From Laetiporus sulphureus 93-53 (taxonomy: Eukaryota; Basidiomycota; Agaricomycetes; Polyporales; Laetiporaceae), in assembly GCF_001632365.1 (NCBI RefSeq), contig NW_024468514.1:704153-768152 (forward strand): DNA of 64,000 nt, written 5' to 3'. The notes beneath the pieces are model-generated. The model worked only from the letters and a program-made list of their open reading frames with translations. It ran no database searches and had not been told where the DNA came from. The translations under genes and the position numbers were made by a program. This document shows positions 1-10,196 of this stretch, piece after piece. The stretch's first letter is position 1, and each line of letters opens with the position of its first letter.

Positions 1-126
1 GATGTGGACTATCACCTGATCTCTACACGTCATGTCTGTGGCTGAGTGGTGTGCGAAATTGGTGAAGCACGTGATCTGTGGTGTGAGAAAAGTCATGTGC
101 AGACTTTGTGGCAAAAATCTGTGACA
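1..126 (-). repeat. 3' LTR of element A, first 126 bases only
   Basis: Matches 7473-7598 at 123 of 126 positions. On the minus strand it begins TGTCACAG at base 126, directly after the polypurine tract. The remaining roughly 594 bases are expected to the left of the window, judging by the 720-bp 5' LTR. Confidence 0.93.
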
Positions 127-140
127 CTACCCCCCTCTCA
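127..140 (-). other. Polypurine tract of element A
   Basis: The minus strand reads TGAGAGGGGGGTAG and abuts the 3' LTR. This is the expected plus-strand primer site for reverse transcription. Only four bases separate it from the stop codon of the dUTPase reading frame at 145-147. Confidence 0.85.
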
Positions 141-144
141 AGGC

Positions 145-510
145 TCATTGTCCCGAGGAGCCAAAACCTTTATTACCCCTTCTAGTTGCTCGCAACAGTT
201 GGTAGCTTCAGGAGGGAAGCCCTTCTGCATAATACTCGAAGATTATTTAGGCTATTCTATCTCTCAGCTTGACTGAAAATACGAAATCCGTTGTGTTGAT
301 CAATACGACCTTGAGTTCTCCAGTATAATCTGGATCGACGACTCCTGCGCCCACATCAATTCCTCGTGCAGCCAGTCTGCTGCGTGGAGTATTCGTGTAT
401 AGGTATGTTTGGGAGGGTCAGTTGCGACTCCCGTTCCTACCACAGCTCGTGAATGCGGAGGGATTTCATGTGTTTCTGCTGCATAAAGATCCCATCCTGC
501 TGCTTCATTT
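145..510 (-). other. dUTPase domain at the C-terminus of pol, element A (frameshifted)
   Basis: dUTPases hydrolyse dUTP to dUMP and keep uracil out of newly made DNA. Motif 1 is [10 protein letters not shown] (about 478-507). A missing base near motif 2 shifts the frame. Motif 3 ([16 protein letters not shown]) is then readable in the next frame, followed by motif 4 (VKLRDRIA) with a stop where Gln is expected. Motif 5, RGNKGFGSSGQ and stop, lies at 145-180 in yet another frame. All five family motifs can therefore be seen in order, but broken across frames. Identification rests on family motifs and on the homologous domains in elements B and D. Confidence 0.88.
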
Positions 511-698
511 GAGGATTTTTTCGGTGATTTGGCGAGATCTGTCATCTTATGATATAGGAAGAACTCATCTGGATGGTCGGACATGTTGATTCTGTGTGTG
601 GAGATCAGTGCAACTTCATATGAGGATAGTTCGAAGTGTTTTCCACCAAAAGTGACAACCCTGATTGGTGCTTTGGCTGCATCTGGGTGTTGCTGGTG

Positions 699-851
699 GA
701 ATTCTTGAAGAAGCTCGTCGGCGTTGGTAAGATTCGTTCGGGGTTCCCATGTATCGTCGGAATGGTCATAGCCTTTCCATTTGATGAGGTATTGGACCCT
801 TCCCCTTACGACCTTCGAGTCTAGTATTTTCTCAACTTCGAATTCTGGTTC
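699..851 (-). other. Chromodomain in pol of element A
   Basis: The integrase C-terminal region is followed by [18 protein letters not shown] and [10 protein letters not shown], the aromatic and acidic pattern of chromodomains. In chromoviruses this module binds modified histone tails and directs integration into heterochromatin. It sits between the integrase and the dUTPase. Confidence 0.9.
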
Positions 852-3800
852 TCCTTCGATTTCTATAGCTGGGGGCTTTGGGGGTTCGCGGTTTATGACC
901 GTATGTTGATGGTACATGATCAACTTGCTAGCATGGAAGACCAGGTGGACCTTCATTTGCTTAGGCAGTTCCAGTTTAAATGTGACTGGGCCTAGCTTCT
1001 GAAGTACTTTGTAAGGTCCGAAGTTTTGTGTGCCTAGCTTCGCGGACTTGACTTTTACTCTGAGATCCTTTCCCTTGAGTAGTACCAGGTCTCTGACTCT
1101 GAATGGGACTTCTCCCTTTTTCTCGTTGAAGTACCATTTCATCCATGAAGCTGAAACTTCCAATGCTGCCTTTGCCTGTTCTTGCGCCTCGGATCAGTGG
1201 GCGAATAGATATTCCAATGAGGGATGACATATTGATTCATGTACGTCTGGTGCCATTTTTGGATGTCGGCCATATTCGACAAAGAATGGGGAAAGTGCGG
1301 TGGATTCATGGGTCTGGTTGTTGTATGAAAATTCTGCTGTTGGCAGGTAATAGACCCAATCATTCTGTCTGTGGTTACAGTACATTCGTAGGTACTATTC
1401 CAACACCTGGTTAACCCTTTCTGTCTGACCATCTGTCTGGGGGTGATATGCAGTGGACATTGTTGACTTTATACTGAGCTTCTGACAGAACTCCTGGAAT
1501 AGTTTGTTCGCAAATTGAGTACCTCTGTATGAGATAATCTGGCGTGGCAATCCATGGAGTTTGAAGACTTCATTATAGAATACGTTAGTGACTTGCGATG
1601 AGGTGACTGTATCATCCGTCGCATAAAAGTGTGCTCGTTTCGTGAGTCTGTCCACGACAACAAGTATTGCCGTCTTCTTTTCTCCCCTAAAGCCCATGGC
1701 TGGAGGAAGTTGTGTGATGAGATCCACTGTGACGATCTCCCATGGTCCTTCCGGTACCTCATTTGGTTGTAGTAGTCATTTTTCTCTTGAGTACTTGTTA
1801 CGTTGACAACTGTTGCAACCTTGTACGTATTGTTTAACCATTACAGACATTCCTGGCCACCAATAGTTCCGAGTGATAAGCTCCAACGTCTTGAACCTGC
1901 CGGAGTGTCCAGCTGGTAAGGTGTCATGATGGAGTTTTATTAGGTCAAGGCGTAGCTGTTGATCCTTGGGGACATAAACCTTTCCACGATGGAGCAGCAG
2001 TCCATGCTCAAAGTTCCATTCTGCGAGGTTTTTCCCAAATTTGCGCTGTCCTGTAATCAAAAGCGCACAATAATCCTTGGTCATCATGTCATCTGTGAGT
2101 GCCTTCTTGATTCTTTCCAGTAGTTGAGCATCATCAACTTCAGATGCATGAGCGGGTCGAATCGCATTGATAGCGAAAAATTCGGGTTTTAACAGCATTT
2201 GATTCGAATTGTCGCTGTCTACCTCCCTCTCATGGTCTGGCCTCCTGGACAGAGGATTGGCACATAGCATTGTCTTTCCAGGTCAGTGACTGAGTATAAA
2301 ATTAAAACGTGTGAGGAATAATGATCAGCACGCTTGATGTCGGGATAATTTCTGTGCCTGATGGAAGTATGTAAGGTTGAGATGATCTGACCAAATCTCA
2401 ATGGTTCTGGGTGGCCTTCTAAATAGTGCCAGTATTCTTCTAGTGCTCGAATAATGGCGAGCATCTCCTTGTCGTAAATCTTGTAGTTTCGCTCGTGTTC
2501 GTTGAGCGACTTTGAGTAATATGCAACTGGGTGCCATAGCTTATCTTCTCCCAGTTGTTCCAGTACTGCGCCAGTTGCATAGTCTGAAGAATCTGTCTCC
2601 AGTCAGTAAGGCGCAGTATCATTGGGGAGTTGTAGAATCAGAGCTGAAGTGAACGCCATTTTGAGTGCACTGAAGGCTTGGTCTTGCTCTTCCTTCCATT
2701 GCCAGAGCACATCCTTACAGTGAGAAGCGTTAAGGGTCGTGCGAGTTTCACAAAGTCCTTTATAAATCACCTGTAGAAATTCGCGAATCCTAAAAAAGCC
2801 TGTACTTGTTTGACCTTTGTCAGTGCGGGCCAGCCAAGTACACCTTCGACTTTAGCAGGGTCCATCTGTACTGAGTTCTTGCTGATGATCATGCCAAGAT
2901 ACTCGATTGAGGACTGTTCAAAGAAGCATTTCTCCGGTTTGGCATATAAGTCATTGTCCCAGAGGCGCTGTAGAACTGCTTTCACTAGTCGTTGGTGTTC
3001 ATCGAGATCGTGCGTAAATATGAGGATGTCGTCTAAGTAGACTACCACCTTTCCAGTGCGAATTAAGTCTTCGAGGACTGTATTCATCATTGTTTGGAAG
3101 GTGCTAGGAGCATTGCAGAAACTGAAGTACATTACAGTGGGTTCGAAGAGGCCACGATGTGTGATGAAGGCTGCTTTCTCTTCGTCTCCTTCCCTAATCC
3201 TTATGTTGTTGAACCCCCATCTCAGATCAAGCTTCGTAAATATACTAGCATGTGAAAGTCTGTCGGTGAGGTCCGAAATGCGTGGGATTGGGAACTTGTT
3301 CTTCTTTGTGACTGCGTTGAGGTTCCTGTAATCTTGTACGAGCCTCAGTGATCTGTCTTTCTTTTTGATGAAGAAGACGGGTGCTGCGGTTGGACTCCTT
3401 GATCTCTTGATGTAACCTTTGGCCAACTCTTGGTCTATCCACGTGTCGAGCGAATTTCTTTCCTGTAGGTTCATAGGATATAACTTTGCCGGGCGTGGTA
3501 ACGATGCCTCTGGAACAAGTTCGATTGGATGATCATAGGGCTTTCTTGTGGGCATTCGTTCTGACTGCTTCTTGGAGAACACATCGCCATACTTGTGGAA
3601 GTGTTTGGGGACATAGGCTGACCAGTAGTCTTTGTCCTGTTCTCCTTTTTGCGGTGCTCTATCCTGATTCCTCTTGGTGTCAAGACCCATAATAAGCGAT
3701 GCTACGGCTTGTGCATCAGGGTCTTCTGATAATGACACCCATCTAATGAAGCTGTCCATGTCGTTCCAGTTGTCACCCAACTCCTGGGAACCGACGAACT

Positions 3801-4346
3801 CCATTAGATCTTCGATGTGGGGGATGTTTGTGTCTTCCAGGTCCTCCTCCTGGATTGCTACCTGTGAGGTTGTGCATTTTTGTGGGCACCAGGTGAAATC
3901 GACTGTGAGTTTTCCCCAATCCACTTCGGGATTATGCTCCTTAAGGAAACTCATGCCTAGTATAACGTCTTTATGTCCTATATCGGTGACCAAAAGGCTT
4001 TGCCTGCTTGTGTGGTTTCTGATGGTTATACTTAGAAGAACCCTTTTCTTAATGGTTCCACCCTTGTTGTGAGATGCATCTGCATTGTAAACCCTGATCT
4101 CCTTCTCAAGTGAGATCATAGCGAGATTCAACTGATCAACCAGCCGTGAGTTGATGTAGCAAGAATATGCGCCTGAATCGAGGAGCACCTCAGTCTGGAC
4201 TTCCCTTACTCCCTGTTTGAGGTAAACAGGTAAATCGATCACATGTTTTGACGAACCAGTAGATGCGATGTATAAAAAACTTGATACTGGTACATGCGAG
4301 AGCGAGTAGGTACTATTACATTGTCTATGGGAACTCTGGCCAGACC

Positions 4347-6842
4347 TCAGAGAACCCGCCGAAGAAAATCCTCATCATCTTCTACCTCCGTGATCCTAGC
4401 TGCTTCAACAGCTGGTTCCGGTTCTGCCTCCTTTTCCTTTCCCTTCACGTCATAGCTGGCGATGAAAGCATGGACTGCTTCATATCTCACCTTGCTGTCG
4501 TCGGAGATGTCTGAGGCCACGTTTGAAGAAATTGCCCTTGTTGCTTGGCCCCGCTTTGGCATTTTAAATTTGCCTTTGTATTTGGGGTCTGGGCATCACT
4601 GTTTCAAAATGAAGGGGTGTTTCCCACATTGTACACACAGCTTTTTCTCCAGCCATCCTTCTTGCTCCTTGGTGAGGGTGGATACTCGATCCACGACCAT
4701 TGCATTGGGGTCTTTCGGGGCCCGTGGTGCTGATGATGATGTTGTTACCGTTCTGCGCTGTCCTGCCTTATCTGCCCTGAACTTGGACTCCAGTTGAAGG
4801 CATAGGTCGAGATATTCCGGCCATGTGACGGGGTCAGAAATTCCTAGACTGTCTCGTGTGACCATTGCCTGGTGTACGTTCTTGCTTCAGTGTTCAGCGA
4901 TGTAACTGATGAGTGCAGTGTGCCCTAGATTGGTCTTAGTGGCCCATTGGGGGAACTGTTCTGCAAAGGATACCATTGTGGGATACGTCTTGTCGCAGAT
5001 ATCCTTCAAATGCTGTTGCACATCCTTGTCCGAGTCGAGAGTCCTGTAGTTCACTTTGAGGATATCGACGAAGTCTTCCCATGTGCCGAGTGCTTGCCGT
5101 GCTGCTGCCTTGGTTGCATATTCTGACATGTATGTGAATGTGCCACCTTCTAAATGTAACAGGGCCGTGGTAATCTTGTGTTCGTCATCGTTTATCTTGT
5201 TCCACCGCATCCATATGCTGAGTTGTTGGAGCCAGTCCTCCAGACTTCCTTTGCCTGAGTAGTATGGAGGTTCAGCTATTTTGATGCATGGCTTGTGCGA
5301 TTGAACCATGCTGGATGTTTGACCTTGCATCATAGTGACGCCGCTTGCTTTGAGCAAAGCTAGCTCATGCTGCAGCTTAACGTTAGCTGCCTTGATTTCC
5401 ATCATTTCTTTGTCTGTGTCGAGCATTGCCACCTGGGTTCCCGTGAGCTCATCATTTAAAACTGCCATATGCGCATCTTGCACAAGGATCCTATCTTTGA
5501 GCTTTCCGATCTCCATCTGGAGAACTGCCTCCTTAAGTCGGTGTTCACTTTTGTTGTTTTAGATCAGCGATTCAAAGGCTTTCTTGTGCTCGTACATCTT
5601 GTTTCCGAGCACATTGTAGAACTTGGCAATTTCAGTAGTGACCGTGAGCTTCATTGCGATGATTACCCATTCACGTATGTGATCCGGGACTTCTCCAGGA
5701 GCAGACTGTCTGAGAGCATCTTCTAGGTGCTCGAATTGGTGTTCATCAAACTCCCAGATGGGTGGAACGTAGGCAGATACAAGTGATGGTGTCAGGGATG
5801 CTGGTCCACCAACTTGTGATGCAGTATCCTGCAGTCCCAGCGCAGGTTCTGGTGAATTGTGCTGCGAGGCATGTGGGGTGCTTCTGTCGTGTGCTGACTC
5901 GATGTTTATATGCAGAATGTCATCCATTCTTTGCCTGAACGTGGATGCGTGCACACGATCAGCTCCTTCCATTGTGATGTAGGTAAACTAATACAAAAAG
6001 TTGAGGTATCGCTTCTTTGCGATAAAAACCAGAGCCTTGGCAATCTCCTGTAGTCTCTCCTCTTTTTCTATCTGCTTGAAACTGATCCCTCCTATCTCCA
6101 AACAGACCGTGTTGATCACCTGCTTCTCGATGAACATGTAGGTGCACATTCCAGTGTGTAGGTCAGCGCAGACCTTGTCGAGTTCCATGGTGAGGCTGTA
6201 GATGGGTCCTTGGTGCTGGTCCTTGAAACGATACAAAAATGCTCCTAAGATGGGTTGGAGCCTGAAGCGAGTAGCGTCCACTTGCTTCTTAAGGGTCTCG
6301 ATATGAATCGTCGGCCTCACTCTAGATGGGAGTGGGTGGATGGGACGGGCAACCGTGTTTGTTTTGATAAAGTTTGGCAGTGGCCAGACTGGGATGGGCG
6401 CAATAACAGAAGGAGGAACTGCGTTGAATGTTATGAGCTCTGCTGGTGGTGCCGGCTTGCGACTACCCATGGTAAGATGTCCCTTTCTGGGCTTGTAGCG
6501 TTCGAGCGGTGGGGTGCGATCTCATGGCTTGCAGATAATTCTGTGCTTTATGATGTGTGTGGTATCTACGATCCTCGCTGCTGCTCGCTGCCTATCTGTG
6601 GACGATGTGCCTAGTGACGTGAGAGTGAGGAGTCTTCCATGCTCCTTGTTGGTTACCTGATGCTTGTAGTGAGCGTCGAGGTCGATTCTGGGGGTGGCCT
6701 TGCGCTTTGGTGCCTTGGGCAGCTCAAAGTCTTGCTGAGGCTCACGCCGGGTAGAAATCAGATTAGAATGTGTGTCAAAAAAGCTGCGCGCTATGGCTGA
6801 AACTGCTTGCGCTGAAAATATGTGGCCACTTGTGTTAGACAC
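4347..6842 (-). pseudogene. Gag polyprotein of element A with long conserved N-terminal extension
   Basis: A single reading frame spans the region, interrupted by at least five stop codons (TGA near 6520, TAG near 5986 and 5557, TGA near 4885 and 4594). The N-terminal portion (SNTSGHIFSAQAV; then RKPAPPAELITFN through IEKQVINTVCLEIG, about 5990-6470) is also present in element B and is not part of the usual Gag domain. A predicted coiled coil follows (5340-5516). Then comes a retrotransposon Gag core (PPYYSGKGSLEDWLQQL ... TWEDFVDILKVNYRTLD) near 4890-5260, and a short zinc-binding motif CVQCGKH near 4620. The first codon used here is GTG, so the true start is uncertain. The frame closes at 4347, where the pol frame already overlaps. 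Confidence 0.85.
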
Positions 6843-6878
6843 TAAGCAGGGGTGCAGAAAATGTCAGATTGTTTCTAA

Positions 6879-7598
6879 TGTCATGGCAACACCAGACAAG
6901 AGATCAAAAAGACTAAAAGGGACAGTCACGTGGAACGTGCCGCCCTGATTCTCCTGATCTCAAAGTATCCCCCCTGAACCCTATGTGGCTCAAGAGCCTG
7001 AGACTTACTAGTTGAAGTGGCTGATGCAGGAAGGGGTAAGAGATATATGATGGAGCTTTGCAGCTCAGTAGGGTGCTGTGGTAGTAGACGAGGAGAAACA
7101 ATCTAAAGTTTCATCCTCTACATGGCTGGTCTTATATACACGTACAGCGGGCTATCTTACCTAAGCTACCTATCTACGGGTATAAGCTAATGGCCGTACA
7201 TGAAACAATAGGATGTCCGGAAGTAGAACAATAAGTGGGAAGATCGATGGTTGCCGCAGTAATGCGTGTGCACATCGTGCCTATCTTGGTTTCCCTTTTG
7301 TTCTCCGGTGTGAACATCGTGCCTATCTAGGCTTCTGGCTAAACTAATAGGAAGCGGAAGGGCGATGCCTAACAATAGTCCTTGTTCCCTTTGTTCCTAA
7401 ATGGGTGCCTCTATTGTATCCTGGAATAGACAGGTCCGACCGTATCATCTGTGGGTCTGGACCATAACATGTGATGTGGACTATCACCTGATCTCTACAC
7501 GTCATGTCTGTGGCTGAGTGGTGTGCGAAATTGGTGAAGCACGTGATCTGTGGTGTGAGAAAAGTCACGTGCAGACTTTGTGGTGAAAATCTGTGACA
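6879..7598 (-). repeat. 5' LTR of element A
   Basis: 720 bp, TG...CA in both orientations (TGTCAT at 6879, GTGACA ending 7598). Its right 126 bases match the partial 3' LTR at 1-126. The sequence after the LTR on the minus strand starts TTAGAAAC, not TGG, so no ordinary tRNA 3'-end primer site is visible. Confidence 0.92.
7131..7139 (-). promoter_or_regulatory. Probable TATA box in 5' LTR of element A
   Basis: The minus strand reads GTATATAAG inside the LTR. Equivalent TATA-like strings occur in the LTRs of element B and in the solo LTRs, which suggests this is the U3 promoter. Confidence 0.5.
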
Positions 7599-8055
7599 GT
7601 TATAATACTGCTTTGATGATAGTGCATGACATTCTGTATGAACTATTTGTTAAGTTTTGCGACAAAATTAAACTATAAATGTGAACTTGATTATTGAAAA
7701 TCTATTAACTCTAATTGTGTACATCAGTCAAACACTTTATATTTTAAAAGAATCATTTAACAGAAGAATGATCAATAAAGGGTAGAATTCTTTTATAAAG
7801 TGTTATATACATCTCAAATGATGGCAGATCTTCATCATGTACAGTGATTCTTTCATTGTTTAACTGTGCAGTCAGTATTATTCACTGTGAGGTGAAGAAC
7901 AGTGATTGCAAGAACGTTAGAATGCTGCTGCAAGAAGCAGCTCAGTTTTTCTGTCTGTATTCTGAGAGGATTAAATTTAAATACATTAAAGATCGGTGCG
8001 ATTTGTTATAATAGCATATAATATTTGCAGCAACTGTAAAATGCATTCACAATTA
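7599..8055. other. AT-rich DNA, no gene seen
   Basis: No reading frame with recognisable similarity. It lies between element A and a minisatellite. Confidence 0.6.
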
Positions 8056-8186
8056 TGACTATTAGACTGGTAACAATCTATGCAGGACTGAAATAACTAT
8101 AAGTTTATAAAGAATAAGAATAATAGCAGATAACATCTGAGATAAGGATAGATAATATCTGTGATTATTATCTTTGGACTGGCAAT
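8056..8186. repeat. Minisatellite, left part (unit about 55-70 bp)
   Basis: Imperfect units built on 'gactggcaatgatctgtgc' and 'aggactgaaataactgtaga'. The array is split by a foldback element inserted at 8187 and resumes at 9743. Joining the two sides across the insertion restores a unit (ggactggcaat + gatctgtgcagg). Confidence 0.65.
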
Positions 8187-9742
8187 CACTGAGTGAGGCA
8201 ATCAATAATTTGTAGTGAAAATGATAAATATATTAAAGAAAAAGTTTTAAATCTTTTAAGCATTTTCACTGTCAAGTTGTGATATAAGTATTTATAATAT
8301 TTTTAACATCTTTTGTTGTGAAAGATGATAAAAACATTGAGAGGAGATTGAATGAAATATCAATAATTATTTTTTCAATCATTTTACAATTTTTCATACA
8401 AAATTATAATGAAAAGTTTTAAAATCTTTTTCACTCTTTTTTTAACAAAGATGATGAAAATATTGTAACTATGTCACATCCTTCTTATCATATACTAAGC
8501 TATTGATACTCAGATTTATATGTTAGCACTATACTAGTACTATGATGAGAAGGATAATGCTAAGATTGAAATGCTAGTACTATGCTAGTATTAAGGTCTG
8601 AAGGTTGATACTATGGTAGTACTAAGCTAGTGCTAAGGTCTGCAGATTAGTACTAAGGTTTAAAGGTTAGTAGTATGCTATGCTAGCAGTAAGCTAGTAC
8701 TAACTGTCACGATGCACTAGGTCTTCTATTATCAAAGGCAAGGTAGGTGGCATGGGTGCTAGCCGTAGTGCTCTTAGACATCTAGTGATCCTCATATGAC
8801 AACTAGAGTCTGACTACTCACAAAGGAGTGTGAAACTGCATAGTGCAAGGTGACATGATATCTCATAAACAAAGGATGGCCAGCCTCTATACAGTTAAGG
8901 AAGGCTTAGAACAAGCAGTCATCGATGTGACTGCTGTTGACTCAGATAGAGATAGGTGGCATACGGGTTCTCTTAAGGGTACCTCATGAAATGGGTGATT
9001 AAGACTGGGGTATCTCAGTCTTAGCATAATGCTTATACATATATATGGAGAGGTGGACCTCCTGATATTACCTACTGGGTTCATCTACCAATGCTACATG
9101 TGAATAAATGTTCTGAATCGATAATGGTTTTCAGGACTATAACCTTGCCTATCATCAATGGCCTCAGAGTTTCATAATCCATGTCTATGCTTGATCATGA
9201 GCTGAGCTTGTGATGCTCAGCCAGACTCTTGAAGGCTCAGTAATGGTGTCTTTGTCTACATTTTATCATAGCTTATTCTTAAATAAAAATAGAGCTAGAA
9301 ATTCTGTGATATCAACATCTAAATATGAGTAACATGCTAGTACTAAGCTAATGCTAAGATCTAAAGGTTAGTATTATAGTAGCACTATGCTAGTACTAAG
9401 GCCTCAAAAAGTAGTACTTATGCTAGTACTGAGGTCCAAATGCTAGTACTATGCTAGTACTAAGCTAGTGCTAAGATCTGGAGATCAATACTATGCTAGT
9501 ACTAAGGCTTCACGAAATAGTATTAACATTTGGACCTAAGTATTAATCTTTATATCCTGATATTGGCCTAATGTAAAATGATAATGATGTGACATGGTCA
9601 CAATATGTATATCATCTTTGATAAGAAAAGAAGAAAAAAAGATTTTAAAACTTTTTATCATAACTTTATCTAAAAAGTTTTGAACTTTTGTTCAATATTT
9701 TTACCATTTTTCATCTCAAATTATTGATTGTTTCACCCAGTG
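8187..9742. mobile_element. Foldback / long-inverted-repeat element, copy 1 (CACTG ends, TSD AAT)
   Basis: Begins CACTGAGTGAGGCAATCAAT and ends with the reverse complement of CACTGGGTGAAACAATCAAT. It is flanked by AAT on both sides (8184-8186, 9743-9745). The left arm (to about 8700) is mirrored by the right arm (about 9310-9742), for example CTATGTCACATCC near 8470 and its complement-like GATGTGACATGGTC near 9580. The inner part is full of CTAGTACTA-type repeats. A solo LTR (8705-9311) has inserted in the middle. No transposase is encoded, so it is non-autonomous. Confidence 0.82.
8705..9311 (+). repeat. Solo LTR nested inside foldback copy 1
   Basis: Starts TGTCACGATG and ends ATTCTGTGATA, resembling the ends of the other LTRs here (TGTCACAG ... 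TGTGACA). The 5-bp flanks ctaac and tcaac are an imperfect target duplication. A TATATATGG string and an AATAAA string are in the order expected for plus orientation. It interrupts the sequence 'gtactaac|atct', which is continuous in other copies of the repeat. Confidence 0.6.
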
Positions 9743-9930
9743 AATGATCTGTGCAGGACATAAACAATTGAAGATAATATTTGTGACTGACAATGATTTA
9801 TGCAAAACTGAAATAACTGTGTATAACATCTATAATCATGATAACTCTTAGACTGGAAATGATCTGTCCAGGACTAGACTAGTTGTAGGTAATATATGCA
9901 ACTGGCAACAGTTTGTGAAAAGCTGATCAT
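9743..9930. repeat. Minisatellite, right part
   Basis: Continuation of the array at 8056-8186. At least three further imperfect units are visible (gatctgtgcaggac, gatttatgcaaaac, gatctgtccaggac). Confidence 0.65.
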
Positions 9931-10196
9931 GAGATAATGGCTGACAATATATGAGATAACTGTTGCTATGCCACATCACAGAGAAGGCACTGACTGGTGA
10001 GCTGAACAAAATAGCAGAGCTATTTAAATGGTCTATGTGCAAGGGTCCAGATATATATTGTCTCACAGTTATAGTAATAGAGCAGCATCAGTTTATTCTT
10101 GATAAATATGATCTATTCAACAGCCAGCCTAGCCATATTCTAGATGAAAATTAATACTGATATTGCTTTACTGGACATCAATGTGAGGTAACATAT

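Larger units (their letters stand above)
145..4330 (-). pseudogene. Pol polyprotein of gypsy element A: PR-RT-RNaseH-IN-chromodomain-dUTPase (degraded)
   Basis: Replication and integration polyprotein. From the minus-strand 5' side: aspartic protease with LLDSGAYSCYI near 4180; RT with RLVQDYRNLNAV and the VVYLDDILIF active site near 3040; a TGA directly after GFANFYR at about 2767; RNase H (LETDSSDYATGAVLEQL, YDKEMLAIIRALEEY) in another frame near 2440-2610; integrase zinc finger (HHDTLPAGH ... CNSCQRNK) near 1780-1960; integrase core at 1395-1727. The first integrase Asp (VVVDRLTK) and the Glu (HPQTDGQTERVN) remain, but the second Asp is Tyr (IISYRGTQF, codon 1527-1529). The chromodomain and dUTPase follow. 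The pol frame is -1 relative to gag and overlaps its end. Changes include TGA for Arg, TAA for Gln and single-base frameshifts, so the copy cannot be autonomous. Confidence 0.92.
1..7598 (-). mobile_element. Ty3/gypsy chromovirus-type LTR retrotransposon A with C-terminal dUTPase
   Basis: The element reads right to left: 5' LTR (6879-7598), gag frame, pol frame, polypurine tract, then the first 126 bases of the 3' LTR, which runs off the left edge. The two LTRs can be compared over 126 bases (1-126 against 7473-7598) and differ at only three positions, so the insertion looks young. The coding region nevertheless carries several stops and frameshifts. Domain order in pol is protease, RT, RNase H, integrase, chromodomain, dUTPase. 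The target duplication cannot be checked because the left end is outside the window. Confidence 0.93.

Noticed and set aside
145..510. dUTPase as a captured, independent host gene
   Set aside because: It follows the chromodomain in the same place in three elements and ends at the polypurine tract, so it belongs to the element.
1145..1414. Plus-strand open frames across elements A and D
   Set aside because: They are complementary-strand shadows of integrase, RT and Gag coding sequence.
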